From NCBI RefSeq assembly GCF_013618475.1, contig NZ_JABJVN010000002.1, forward strand, positions 372,001-436,000: a stretch of DNA of 64,000 bases, read 5' to 3'. The translations under genes were made by a program, and so were the position numbers. The stretch's first letter is position 1. The number at the start of each line of letters is the position of its first letter. The stretch is from Saccharibacillus deserti. Its GTDB lineage: Bacteria > Bacillota > Bacilli > Paenibacillales > Paenibacillaceae. This document shows, one piece after another, positions 34,472 through 43,080 of the stretch. Below the pieces are notes generated by a model. The model was not told where the DNA came from and made no database searches. It saw nothing but the letters and a program-made list of their open reading frames with translations.

Positions 34472-36502
34472 TCAGGCCGTAACTTCCGCGGTTACCCGTA
34501 CTTCGAGAACGGTCTGCTGACCGGCCGTAACGATCTGGGACGGCCGCGGATGTACGTCCAATACGGCATCAAGCCCGTCAGGAACGATCACCGGCGTGAC
34601 GGACGAGAGGCCCGCCGCATGGATCACATCCAGATCGAATTCGAGCAGCGGCTGCCCCGCCGTTACGCGTTCGCCGCTCTGTACGTGAACGGTGAAACCG
34701 GCTCCTTTGAGCGATACCGTATTGATCCCGACATGGATCAGAAGCTGTGCGCCGCTGCCGTGTTCCAGGATTACGGCGTGCTTGCTTTTGTCCATCACGT
34801 GCGCGACGGTACAGTCGAACGGAGCCAAGACCAACCCTTCCGACGGAACGATAGCAAGACCGCGCCCCATATGTCCTTCGGAGAAGGCCGGATCGGGAAC
34901 TTCCGATAACAGAACCGCGCGTCCGGTCATCGGAGAGAGGACCGAAAGGGACGAGAACGGAACTTCATCCGGATCGGCGGAAAGAGCGTTCTCTCCGGCT
35001 TTTGCGGATACGGGGGCAGGTGCTGGGATCTCCGCATTCGTCGGCGCTTTGGCGGCCGGAGTTCCGGCTGCAGGCACAGCGGACGCGCTGCCGGCGTTCA
35101 GGCGTTCTGCTTCGACCGCAGGCTCGTCTTTGTAACCGAACAGCCAGGTCAGCGTAAAGGCGACTGCCGCCCCAACCAGGTTGCACAGGATGTACATCGG
35201 GAGCTGATCGTTCAGATACAGCAGGGCGCCCGGAATGACGGTGACCGCCATACCCGTACCCGCCAGATGCAGCAGCGAAGCGAGGAAGCCGCCGGCCGCG
35301 CCGCCGATCAGACCCATGACGAACGGTTTCATGTAGCGCAGGTTGACGCCGAAGATCGCAGGTTCGGTAATGCCGAGGAACGCCGACAGCGAAGACGGCA
35401 GCGCCAGCGCTTTGAGCTTGGCATTCTTGGTCTTCAAGCCGACGGCCAGGCAGGCCGCGCCCTGAGCCGCCATGGCGCAGGTGATGATGGCGTTGAACGG
35501 ATTGGAACCGGTCTGCTCCAGCAGTTGGATCTCCAGGAAGTTGAAGATATGATGCACGCCGGTGACGACGACGATCTGATGGAAAAAGCCGATCAGCAGG
35601 CCCGCGATGCCGAAAGGCAGGTCAAGCAGGTACGTCGTGCCGTGCAGGACGACGTTCTCCAGCGAGTGGAACACCGGTCCGATCGCGAACAGTCCAAGCG
35701 TAATCATGACGAGCAGCGTGACAAACGGCGTCAGAATCAGATCAAGCGCTTCGGGCACCCTTTTGCGCAAAAATTTCTCGAACTTTGCGCCGAGCAGGCC
35801 AACGAAAAACGCCGGCAGAACGGAACCCTGATAGCCGACGACCGGGATGAAACCGAACATCGTCAGCGCTTGGGCGCTGCCGTCGGCGACGGCGTAGGCA
35901 TTCGGCAGCGCCGGATTGACGAGCATCAGGCCGAGCACGATCCCGAGCACGGGACTGCCGCCGAAGACGCGGAACGCGGACCAGGCGACGAGCGCCGGCA
36001 GGAACGCGAACGCGGTGTCGGTCAGCACCTGCGTGAACAGCAGGAAATTCGGCGGAATACTGGCCGACGTCAGGCCGAACCAGGACAGGACCAAATCCTG
36101 TGTCAGCAGGCCGCGCAGGCCCATGAACAAGCCCGTCGCGACGAGCACGGGAATGATCGGGACGAAGACGTCGCCGAACGTACGGATGGCGCGTTGGAAC
36201 GCATTGCCCTGTTTTTTGCTTTCGCTTTTGATTTCTTCTTTGGATGTACTGTCGATGCCGAGCCGTTCGACTTCTTCAAATATCCGGTTGACGGTGCCGG
36301 TTCCGAAGATGATCTGATATTGGCCGGAGTTGAAAAAGGCACCTTTGACTTTGTCGGTATTCTCGATCCGGTTCTGGTCGATCTTGTCTTTGTCGCGGAC
36401 CATGATGCGCAGCCGGGTTGCGCAGTGCGCGAACGAGGCGATATTTTCTTTGCCGCCGATAGCTTCGACGATGTCGCGGGCGATGTCGCGGTTTTCGGAC
36501 AT
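34472..36502 (-). CDS. scrA: Sucrose-specific PTS transporter, IIB-IIC-IIA fusion
   Basis: About 676 residues. The IIB domain has the phosphorylated Cys in FAHCATRLR near residue 27; the IIC channel of about ten membrane segments spans residues ~105-455; an Ala/Pro-rich linker (~465-510) leads to a glucose-type IIA domain with the active His in LLIHVGINTVSL. Sucrose is taken up and phosphorylated to sucrose-6-phosphate. The start at 36502 is preferred because GGAAAGGA is 9 nt upstream; the ATG at 36511 abuts that site. It overlaps or abuts the 3' end of scrK. Sucrose specificity is inferred from scrB, scrK and scrR beside it; trehalose- or other Glc-family specificity is the alternative. Confidence 0.9.
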   Translation of the reverse strand: MSENRDIARDIVEAIGGKENIASFAHCATRLRIMVRDKDKIDQNRIENTDKVKGAFFNSGQYQIIFGTGTVNRIFEEVERLGIDSTSKEEIKSESKKQGNAFQRAIRTFGDVFVPIIPVLVATGLFMGLRGLLTQDLVLSWFGLTSASIPPNFLLFTQVLTDTAFAFLPALVAWSAFRVFGGSPVLGIVLGLMLVNPALPNAYAVADGSAQALTMFGFIPVVGYQGSVLPAFFVGLLGAKFEKFLRKRVPEALDLILTPFVTLLVMITLGLFAIGPVFHSLENVVLHGTTYLLDLPFGIAGLLIGFFHQIVVVTGVHHIFNFLEIQLLEQTGSNPFNAIITCAMAAQGAACLAVGLKTKNAKLKALALPSSLSAFLGITEPAIFGVNLRYMKPFVMGLIGGAAGGFLASLLHLAGTGMAVTVIPGALLYLNDQLPMYILCNLVGAAVAFTLTWLFGYKDEPAVEAERLNAGSASAVPAAGTPAAKAPTNAEIPAPAPVSAKAGENALSADPDEVPFSSLSVLSPMTGRAVLLSEVPDPAFSEGHMGRGLAIVPSEGLVLAPFDCTVAHVMDKSKHAVILEHGSGAQLLIHVGINTVSLKGAGFTVHVQSGERVTAGQPLLEFDLDVIHAAGLSSVTPVIVPDGLDAVLDVHPRPSQIVTAGQQTVLEVRVTAEVTA

Positions 36503-36507
36503 AAGAG

Positions 36508-37506
36508 TCATTCCTTTCCGGATAGGGGGTGGAGGGGCTGCGACTGCATAAGGGTTTCGACGGCGGCGCGTTCCGGCAGAGCGGAAATTGCGCCTTTGTT
36601 CGTGGTGGTCAGGGCTCCGCTCGCATTGGCGAACCGAAGGATTTCGGCATGATGTTCGTCAAGGACGGCCGTCAGATTCGCAGGATTGGCGCCGCGTTCC
36701 AGCAGATGCAGCAGCAGTCCGCCGACAAAAGCGTCGCCTGCGCCGGTCGTATCCTGGGCATCGACTGCGAAGCCGGGAGCGTTGTAGCGGCCGGCGGCCG
36801 TATGCAGCTGCGCTCCGCCGGGGCCGCGCGTGTAGACGACCGCCTGCACGTCGCCGCGGAATAGCGAAGAGATCGCGGTCTCCTCGTCTTCGATGCCGGT
36901 GATGAACGTCAATTCTTCGTCCGATATTTTGACCAGATGGGCTTTCGGCAAAAATTCCAAAATGGCGCGGCGGCAGTCTTCGGCGTCTGTCCACAGCGGA
37001 AGCCGGACATTGGGGTCGAAGCTGACGAGGCCTCCGGCTTCCTTGACGGCGCGAATGGCTTTGCGGTGCGCCTGTTTCATCGGGCTTTCGACGAGGTCGA
37101 CCGAGCCGAAATGCAGGATATCGCCGGCTTGGAACAGCTGCGCGTCGATCTCGCTCTCCGACAGCAGCAGGTCGGCGGACGGATTCCGGTAGAAGGAGAA
37201 GTCGCGTTCGCCGTTTTCTCTCAGCGAGACGAAGGCAAGGCCCGTATTCGCTTCGTGGGTTCGCAGAATATGGCGTGTGTCTACGCCAGCCTGACGCAGC
37301 GCTTCCAGCAGGAAGTCGCCAAACGCATCGGTGCCGAGTTTGGTCAGTACGGCGGCGGAAGCGCCGTATTTGGCCGCGGCGGCCGCTACATTTGCGGGAG
37401 CTCCGCCGGGTGCGCGTTCGAACGCGGTCACGTCTTTGAGCGCGAAGCCTTTTTGCAGCGGAATAAAATCGATCAGCACTTCGCCGATCGCGTACAGCCG
37501 GCTCAT
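36508..37506 (-). CDS. scrK: Fructokinase, PfkB family
   Basis: 332 residues. It phosphorylates the fructose released from sucrose-6-phosphate. Family signatures are GGAPANVAAAAAKYG near residue 34 and the catalytic DTTGAGDAFVGGLL near residue 255. It lies between scrB (4-nt overlap) and scrA, so the three are one transcript. A ROK-type fructokinase is more usual in Gram-positive sucrose operons; this one is the ribokinase-like form. Confidence 0.92.
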   Translation of the reverse strand: MSRLYAIGEVLIDFIPLQKGFALKDVTAFERAPGGAPANVAAAAAKYGASAAVLTKLGTDAFGDFLLEALRQAGVDTRHILRTHEANTGLAFVSLRENGERDFSFYRNPSADLLLSESEIDAQLFQAGDILHFGSVDLVESPMKQAHRKAIRAVKEAGGLVSFDPNVRLPLWTDAEDCRRAILEFLPKAHLVKISDEELTFITGIEDEETAISSLFRGDVQAVVYTRGPGGAQLHTAAGRYNAPGFAVDAQDTTGAGDAFVGGLLLHLLERGANPANLTAVLDEHHAEILRFANASGALTTTNKGAISALPERAAVETLMQSQPLHPLSGKE

Positions 37507-39095
37507 GGTCTCACCTTCCCGAAGTCCGACATGCCGGCCGGAAGTCCGCGCGGAATCGCGCCTGTGCCGTACGGCCAGCAGGAGCCTTCGAATGCCGCGC
37601 CGCCTCCGTCCGCAAAGAACGCAATACCGGTGCTGGCGGAATCGGGGAACAAGCGCGCGGTAAATACGGCTTCGCCGTCGTTGACGAAAATTTCGACGGA
37701 TGAGGTGTCCACGAATAAGCGGAACTCCACAGCGGTTCCGCCGTGTTCGCCGCCCAGCGTGCAGCTGCGCGTCGTTCCGTAGTCGGGGCTAAGCGGAGCG
37801 CCGGAGCGGGAACGGTCGAGCGTGACCGTGCGGCTGCCCGCGTCGTAGGTCAGCACCGTGCGTTCCTCGGCGCCGGTGCGGAATTCGACGCCGAACCGGC
37901 CGCTTCCGCTCTCGGGGAGCCTGTCTGCGTGTCTAACATCGGAAGCGCTTGGATCCGCAGGCGTTATCGCGACCAGCAGCTCGTAGGCGGTGCCTTCGAT
38001 TCCGTCGAAGCTGCGGCGTCCGTCGGCCCAAGCGGCGGAGAAAGAGCGCGACTCGCCGCGCAGATTCCGCAGTCCGGCCGCGGGCCGCTGAATCAGCCGG
38101 CCGCCGCGCAGCGAGAGTTCTCTCGGTAGAGTCAGGCAGTGTGCCCAGCCCCGATCGTCTGTCGGATATTCCAGATCGGGCAGTCCCATCCAGCCGACCA
38201 GGATTCGCTGTCCGTCGGGTCCTTCGGTCGTCTGCGGCGCGTAGAAGTCGAAGCCGCGGTCAAGTTCCGCGAAGGCCCCGTGCTTGAATGTACCGTTCTT
38301 CGTATTCAAGGGATCGCCGAGCAGATAGCCCGATTGGTAAATGTTGCGGAAGTGTTCGCCGTCTCGCTCCACGCCCTGCGGGCAGAGCAGCAGCAGACCG
38401 GCGCCGTCCAGCTCAAAATAATCCGGGCATTCCCACATATAGCCGAAATCAGGCAGCGAAGTCTTGAGCTCGCCCGCGAACGTCCAGTCCAGCAGGTCCG
38501 GCGAACGGTACAGCACCGCTGCTCCGGTCAGATCGCTGCGCTGCGTGCCGATGACGCACCAGTAGGAATCGCCGTTTTTCCAGACTTTGGGGTCGCGGAA
38601 ATGATCGGTATAGCCGTCGGGAACGTTCGAAATGACAGGCAGTTCCCGTTTCGCGATCGCTCCGGTTTCGTCCATGATGGCGAGGCATTGATATGGACGG
38701 CGTACCCAGTCTTCGTCGCGTGTATTGCCGGTATACATCAGATGCAGCCGACCGTCTTTTTCGATCGCGCTGCCGGAGTAGGCTCCGTGCGAATCGTACG
38801 GACCGCCCGGTTCCAACCCGATGCCGGCATCGGTCCAACAGGCCAGATCCGTAGAGACAACGTGGTACCAGTATTTCATTCCGTGGTCCGTACCCAGAGG
38901 GAACCATTGATAGAACAGATGATATTTGCCGTTGTAATAAGCAAAACCGTTGGGGTCGTTCAGCAGTCCGGCGTGGGGTTGGATATGGTACGTTTGGCGC
39001 CAGCCGCAGCCGTCCGCCTGTTTCGCCAATATCTCCAACTCGCCCGGTTCCGCCTGCCGGAGCAGCCGGTATTTTTGTTCGCGCGTCATGTTCAT
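37503..39095 (-). CDS. scrB: Sucrose-6-phosphate hydrolase, GH32
   Basis: About 530 residues. It hydrolyses sucrose-6-phosphate to glucose-6-phosphate and fructose. The three GH32 acids are visible: nucleophile in GLLNDPNGF near residue 44, stabiliser in HFRDPKVW near residue 163, acid/base in MWECPDYF near residue 215. A C-terminal beta-sandwich domain follows. The ribosome binding site GCGGAGGA abuts an ATG at 39107, so the next ATG at 39095 is more likely the start. First gene of the scr operon; its leader carries two further operators. Confidence 0.93.
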   Translation of the reverse strand: MNMTREQKYRLLRQAEPGELEILAKQADGCGWRQTYHIQPHAGLLNDPNGFAYYNGKYHLFYQWFPLGTDHGMKYWYHVVSTDLACWTDAGIGLEPGGPYDSHGAYSGSAIEKDGRLHLMYTGNTRDEDWVRRPYQCLAIMDETGAIAKRELPVISNVPDGYTDHFRDPKVWKNGDSYWCVIGTQRSDLTGAAVLYRSPDLLDWTFAGELKTSLPDFGYMWECPDYFELDGAGLLLLCPQGVERDGEHFRNIYQSGYLLGDPLNTKNGTFKHGAFAELDRGFDFYAPQTTEGPDGQRILVGWMGLPDLEYPTDDRGWAHCLTLPRELSLRGGRLIQRPAAGLRNLRGESRSFSAAWADGRRSFDGIEGTAYELLVAITPADPSASDVRHADRLPESGSGRFGVEFRTGAEERTVLTYDAGSRTVTLDRSRSGAPLSPDYGTTRSCTLGGEHGGTAVEFRLFVDTSSVEIFVNDGEAVFTARLFPDSASTGIAFFADGGGAAFEGSCWPYGTGAIPRGLPAGMSDFGKVRP

Positions 39096-39125
39096 AAGAG
39101 TAGGCATTCCTCCGCATTTATTTTG

Positions 39126-39137
39126 GGAACCGGTTCC
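39126..39137. promoter_or_regulatory. ScrR operator, copy 1
   Basis: Perfect palindrome GGAACCGGTTCC in the scrB leader, a LacI-family type operator with central CG. Confidence 0.8.
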
Positions 39138-39178
39138 GTTTTCGGTTAAAAAAGTAGGGCAGGTAGAGAATCAAACCC

Positions 39179-39190
39179 GGAACCGGTTCC
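39179..39190. promoter_or_regulatory. ScrR operator, copy 2
   Basis: Second identical palindrome GGAACCGGTTCC, centred 53 bp from copy 1. Confidence 0.8.
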
Positions 39191-39279
39191 AAAAGAGAAT
39201 GAAAAAAGACCGTGAAAAGATTCGGCGAATCAGAACGCCGTTCCGGTCCGACGAGAGGGCATAGCCCGAGCCTCAAACC

Positions 39280-39291
39280 GGAACCGGTTCC
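39280..39291. promoter_or_regulatory. ScrR operator, copy 3, at the transcription start
   Basis: Third identical palindrome, centred 101 bp from copy 2 and starting 7 bp past the -10 of the scr promoter, so it covers the expected transcription start. Confidence 0.85.
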
Positions 39292-39297
39292 GATTGC

Positions 39298-39327
39298 ATT
39301 ATACAAAAGGTATATTTAAATTGTCAA
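39298..39327 (-). promoter_or_regulatory. scr operon promoter, inside the end of scrR
   Basis: On the minus strand a consensus TTGACA (39322-39327), 18-bp spacer, and a consensus TATAAT (39298-39303). The -35 lies within scrR codons and the -10 overlaps its stop codon (39299-39301). Confidence 0.88.
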
Positions 39328-40297
39328 CGCTTTCTCGGGAAAGCATTTCGACGTCCATGACAGTGGAACGCCGAACGTCTTCGCCCGCCGTCAGCTTGAG
39401 TATGCTGCGGGCGGCCAGCCTGCCGGCCTCGTAATACGGGAAACGCACGGTAGTCAGCTCCGGATTGATGATTGCCGTGACTTCATAGCCGCCGAAGCCG
39501 GTCACCGACAGCTGCGACGGGATCGACAGACCGCGCACATGGGCCGTTTTGACGACGCCCAGCGCAATATTGTCCGTAGCGCAGACGATCAGCGAAGGCG
39601 CATGCTCATCCAGAATCTTCTCTGCCGCAGCCCGGGCGTCGCCGATCGCGAAACTGCTCTCGTAATAGCGGATTTCGCAGTCCGGGCATTCCTCCGCCGC
39701 GGCCCGGAAACCTTCTTTGCGCAGCCGTCCGACCGCTTCGTCGTCTTCGGTCACGCCCAGATAGGCGATGCGGCGGTGCCCCATGTCCAGTACGTGGCGT
39801 CCCATCAGCCGCCCGGCTCCGTAATCGTCGTAGACGAGGCTGTGCAGCCGATCATTTCCCTGGCCCACGAGCAGCACGGGAATACCCGCCGCTTCGGCCG
39901 CCCGCAGATGTCCGTCCGTTACCTGCGCCGGCATTAGAATGATACCCGCCACTTTTTGCCGGGCCAGATCCTGCATCGCTTCGATCTCCCGCTGCCGATC
40001 CTGCCCCGCGTTATAGACGAGCATACGGCCGCCGGCCGTGCGAAGCTCCTCGTCGATGCCGGTCATTGTCTGCGCGGCCGCGAACGAATCGAGCCGGGGC
40101 ACGATAGTGCCGATCAGATTGGTCCGTTTGGCTTTGAGGCTCTGGGCGAACGTATTGGGCACATAACCGGCTTCCCGGGTAATGCGCTCCAGTTTCTGTT
40201 TTGTTTTGACGCTGACGGAGCCGCCGTTCAAGTAACGGGATACCGTGCTTTTGGCGACGCCCGCCATCTGCGCGATATCCGATATATTTTTGGTCAT
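39299..40297 (-). CDS. scrR: LacI-family repressor of the sucrose genes
   Basis: 332 residues. The N-terminal helix-turn-helix SDIAQMAGVAKSTVSRYLNGG with the hinge LKAKRTNLIG is followed by a periplasmic-binding-like effector domain. It is encoded just upstream of scrB on the same strand; three identical operators lie between them, so it probably represses scrBKA until sucrose, fructose or a phosphorylated form binds. Read-through from scrR into scrB is also possible since no terminator separates them. Confidence 0.9.
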   Translation of the reverse strand: MTKNISDIAQMAGVAKSTVSRYLNGGSVSVKTKQKLERITREAGYVPNTFAQSLKAKRTNLIGTIVPRLDSFAAAQTMTGIDEELRTAGGRMLVYNAGQDRQREIEAMQDLARQKVAGIILMPAQVTDGHLRAAEAAGIPVLLVGQGNDRLHSLVYDDYGAGRLMGRHVLDMGHRRIAYLGVTEDDEAVGRLRKEGFRAAAEECPDCEIRYYESSFAIGDARAAAEKILDEHAPSLIVCATDNIALGVVKTAHVRGLSIPSQLSVTGFGGYEVTAIINPELTTVRFPYYEAGRLAARSILKLTAGEDVRRSTVMDVEMLSRESVDNLNIPFV

Positions 40298-40468
40298 ATC
40301 CGCTGATTCCCCTCGCTTTCGCTATGCCGATTTTACCACGTTCACACAATCTTTGCAGATACGGGGTATCGAAATTGCGTTGAAATGCCGATAAACAAAC
40401 GGAAGGGTTTTTGGCTGGGGAGAAACACAGGCCGCAGGCCCAATCGGAGAAACGGGGAGTGTTCGGAT

Positions 40469-40663
40469 ATGGAAGACCGCATGCACGGGAAAAAGGAAGC
40501 CCGAGTCTCGCACCGAATCGCAAATCGGATCGGGAACGGAATCCGGATCGGCGTTGCGCTGATTGCGGGGATCGGACTGCTGGTTTATCTGGCTTTTATC
40601 GCAGGCATCCTGTTTCTTGCGGGAACGGGGCTGCACGCGGTCTGGGGATTCATTTTCGGCTAA
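40469..40663 (+). CDS. Small single-pass membrane protein (64 aa)
   Basis: ATG 40469 follows GGGGAGTG. Residues 1-27 are basic and hydrophilic (MEDRMHGKKEARVSHRIANR), then one or two hydrophobic segments fill residues ~30-62, ending GFIFG. Orientation would be N-terminus inside by the positive-inside rule. It stands alone, divergent from scrR. I do not recognise it; function unknown. Confidence 0.6.
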   Translation: MEDRMHGKKEARVSHRIANRIGNGIRIGVALIAGIGLLVYLAFIAGILFLAGTGLHAVWGFIFG

Positions 40664-40677
40664 CCGGGTAAAAAAGG

Positions 40678-40706
40678 TTGTCACCGTTATAAAGTTTTGT
40701 TAGACT
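40678..40706 (+). promoter_or_regulatory. Promoter of the ABC-F gene leader
   Basis: TTGTCA at 40678-40683, 17-bp spacer, TAGACT at 40701-40706. It gives a leader of about 370 nt. Confidence 0.5.
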
Positions 40707-40907
40707 TGCGGTGTTCAACCATTCTGTAGAATTCGAGAGGTACACTCTATACGATGAAGTATACTGCGCATGTCCTCATCTAACTCGGCATACTTGCTTT
40801 TCGGCAGCTATCGGTTTTCGAACCGTTTAATTTCTTGCGCCGAAAAAGCGGGACACGACAGGCGGACGTTCAAACGTTCGGCTGCGGCAGGAGTGAGAGA
40901 GGGAACC

Positions 40908-40991
40908 GTGCGTCTTCCATCGGGAGTGTGTGCCTCTTTTTGCGTACCGATTTTTCGGAATTTTCCGACAGGCGCGCCTCACTTCCCGTGA
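40908..40991 (+). CDS. Candidate leader peptide in the ABC-F attenuator (27 aa)
   Basis: A GTG start at 40908 with GAGAGGG 4-10 nt upstream opens a 27-codon frame (begins MRLPSGVCASF, ends TGAPHFP) that stops 35 nt before the terminator hairpin. The same frame is open upstream from ATG 40770. Short leader peptides of this kind sense stalled ribosomes upstream of ABC-F resistance genes. No conservation data are available. Confidence 0.35.
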   Translation: MRLPSGVCASFCVPIFRNFPTGAPHFP

Positions 40992-41025
40992 AATACGCAG
41001 GTTTCTGCTCGATCATCGACTCTCC

Positions 41026-41063
41026 AAGTCCGCAGCGGCGTTTGCCGTCACGCGGACTTTTTT
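41026..41063 (+). terminator. Attenuator terminator just upstream of the ABC-F gene
   Basis: AAGTCCGC / GCGGACTT with an 18-nt partly paired loop, followed by T6, ending 22 nt before the start codon at 41086. GGCGGAC at 40861-40867 could pair with GTCCGC of the 5' arm as an antiterminator. Confidence 0.75.
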
Positions 41064-41085
41064 ATTCGGAGAGGATGATCGATCG

Positions 41086-42972
41086 ATGCGAACCTGGATG
41101 ATTGCCAAACAATTGGAGAAAGAATGGAACGGGCAGCCGCTGTTTGAAAAGGTGAATCTGGAAGTGGCGGAAGGCGAGCGCCTGGCGCTGTTCGGACGCA
41201 ACGGCTGCGGCAAAACGACGCTGCTGCGCATACTTGCCGGTATGGAAGAAGCGACGGGCGGCAGCGTGGAACGCATCCTGCCAATCGAAGAATGGGGCAT
41301 GATGAAGCAGCACGAAGACGTTCCCGAAGAAACAACCGCGCTTGAGCGGGCCTATCTGGAAAACGATCATCTGCATGCGCTCAAAATGAAACTGGAACGA
41401 CTGGCCCGGGAGATGAGCGGTTCCGGTCATCCGGCGGAGCAGGCGCTGGAAGCGTACGGACCGACCCTTGAAGAGTACGAAAGCCAAGGCGGATTTCACT
41501 GGGAAAACGAAGTCGAGAAGCAGCTTCAGCGGATCGGGATGCCCAAAGAAAGCTGGAATCTGCCGTATGCGTCGCTCAGCGGCGGCCAAAAAACGCGGGT
41601 GCGCCTGGCCGCGCTGCTGGCGAAATCGCCCAAGCTGCTGATCTTGGACGAGCCGACCAACCATCTGGACGAAGAGAGTCTGCACTGGCTCGAAGAGCAG
41701 CTTCGCCATTACGCGGGCACGCTGCTGTTCGTCTCGCACGACCGGCAGTTCATCGACGAGGTGGCGACTGCGGTCTGCGAACTGAATCCGGACGGCATTG
41801 TAAAATACCGCGGCGGTTACACCGATTACCAAGGCCACAAGGAACGCGAACTGCGCGAACACGAAGCACTGCACAAAAAGCAGGAACAGCAGCGCAAAGC
41901 GCTCGAGGAATCGATCCGCAATTATCAGCAGTGGTTCCTGCAGGCGCACAATTCCGCGACGCATCAGAGCGAAGTCAAAATCACGCAGAGCTATTACAAA
42001 GCAAAAGCCAAAAAAAATATTTCCCGCTACCATGCCAAGCAGAAGCAGCTGGAGCGGCTGGACGCGGAAAGCGTCGGCAGCGTGCGCCAGGCGCCCAAAT
42101 TGAATATGACCCTGGAAGACGAAGGATTCGAAGCCCGCACGCTGCTGCGGTTCGAACATGCCGATTTCGCGTACGACGGGCAGCACATTTTGGAAAACGT
42201 CCATTTCAAACTGGATCGCGGCGATCGGCTGGCGGTGCGTGGACCGAACGGAAGCGGGAAGACCACCCTGCTGCGTCTGGCGACAGGGAAGCTTGAACCG
42301 ACGCGGGGCGAAGTACGGCTGCATCCCGGCGTGAAGATCGGATACTTTTCGCAGGAGCTGGAAGGACTGCCGGCCGATCAAAGCCTGTTGGACAGTCTGC
42401 TTGAGCTGCCGAACATGACGCAGACGGAAGCGCGGACGATACTCGGCTGCTTCTTGTTCCCGCGCGAAGATGTATTCAAGCGGATCGGCGATCTCAGCAT
42501 GGGAGAAAAATGCCGGGCGGCGTTTATTCGGCTGTATTTCGGCGGAGCGAATCTGCTGGTGCTCGATGAGCCGAACAATTATCTCGATATTGATACGCGC
42601 GAAGTGATGGAAGCGGCGCTGATGCGCTATCAGGGTGCGCTGCTGCTCGTTTCCCACGACCGGATGCTGGTGCGCAAAGCGGCCAACCGGATTGCGGAGC
42701 TGCAGCCTGAAGGCGGGTTTTCCTTGTTCGAAGGCAGTCTGGAGGAGCAGGAAGAGGACGCGAAGCTGCGCGAGAAAAATCCGGGCGGCCGCGAAGAAAA
42801 TGAACGGCGGTTGATGCTAGAGCTTAGACTGGCGGAGCTGCTGCGGGGAGAAGCGGAAAATCGGACGGCTGTAGGCGCGAAAGATAGGAAGAACTCTTTT
42901 TCGGAAATATTCTCGAATAATAAAATTAAAGAAATACGCAAATTGAAAAGAGAATTAGAAGAAAATTCATAA
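41086..42972 (+). CDS. ABC-F family ATPase, antibiotic-resistance (ribosome protection) type
   Basis: 628 residues, two ABC domains and no membrane segments. Domain 1 has FGRNGCGKTT, LSGGQKTR and LLILDEPTNHLDEES; domain 2 has RGPNGSGKTT, LSMGEKCR and LLVLDEPNNYLD. An interdomain linker (about residues 245-330, rich in Lys/Gln/Glu) would reach the ribosomal peptidyl-transferase region. The layout and the terminator in its leader match Vga/VmlR-like proteins that dislodge ribosome-bound drugs. ATG 41086 is 10 nt after GGAGAGG. The last ~30 codons are abruptly AT-rich (from about 42885) and Lys/Ile/Asn-rich, unlike the rest. The drug spectrum is unknown. Confidence 0.88.
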   Translation: MRTWMIAKQLEKEWNGQPLFEKVNLEVAEGERLALFGRNGCGKTTLLRILAGMEEATGGSVERILPIEEWGMMKQHEDVPEETTALERAYLENDHLHALKMKLERLAREMSGSGHPAEQALEAYGPTLEEYESQGGFHWENEVEKQLQRIGMPKESWNLPYASLSGGQKTRVRLAALLAKSPKLLILDEPTNHLDEESLHWLEEQLRHYAGTLLFVSHDRQFIDEVATAVCELNPDGIVKYRGGYTDYQGHKERELREHEALHKKQEQQRKALEESIRNYQQWFLQAHNSATHQSEVKITQSYYKAKAKKNISRYHAKQKQLERLDAESVGSVRQAPKLNMTLEDEGFEARTLLRFEHADFAYDGQHILENVHFKLDRGDRLAVRGPNGSGKTTLLRLATGKLEPTRGEVRLHPGVKIGYFSQELEGLPADQSLLDSLLELPNMTQTEARTILGCFLFPREDVFKRIGDLSMGEKCRAAFIRLYFGGANLLVLDEPNNYLDIDTREVMEAALMRYQGALLLVSHDRMLVRKAANRIAELQPEGGFSLFEGSLEEQEEDAKLREKNPGGREENERRLMLELRLAELLRGEAENRTAVGAKDRKNSFSEIFSNNKIKEIRKLKRELEENS

Positions 42973-42992
42973 ATAACATGTACAGAAACTTT

Positions 42993-43066
42993 TCTAACAC
43001 CGTTTTTCATATTTTTTCATCTTTACATTGAAAATATATGAATAAGGTGTTAGATTATTTTTATCT
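42993..43066 (+). promoter_or_regulatory. Large inverted repeat with embedded promoter before the ABC exporter
   Basis: TCTAACACC (42993-43001) and GGTGTTAGA (43046-43054) flank an inner TTCATAT...ATATGAA pairing; TTATTTTTATC follows, so it could end ABC-F transcripts. A promoter TTGAAA (43028-43033), 17 bp, TAGATT (43051-43056) overlaps the right arm, so the repeat could also be an operator for the HTH protein encoded downstream. Confidence 0.5.
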
Positions 43067-43080
43067 AAAGGAGGGATAAA

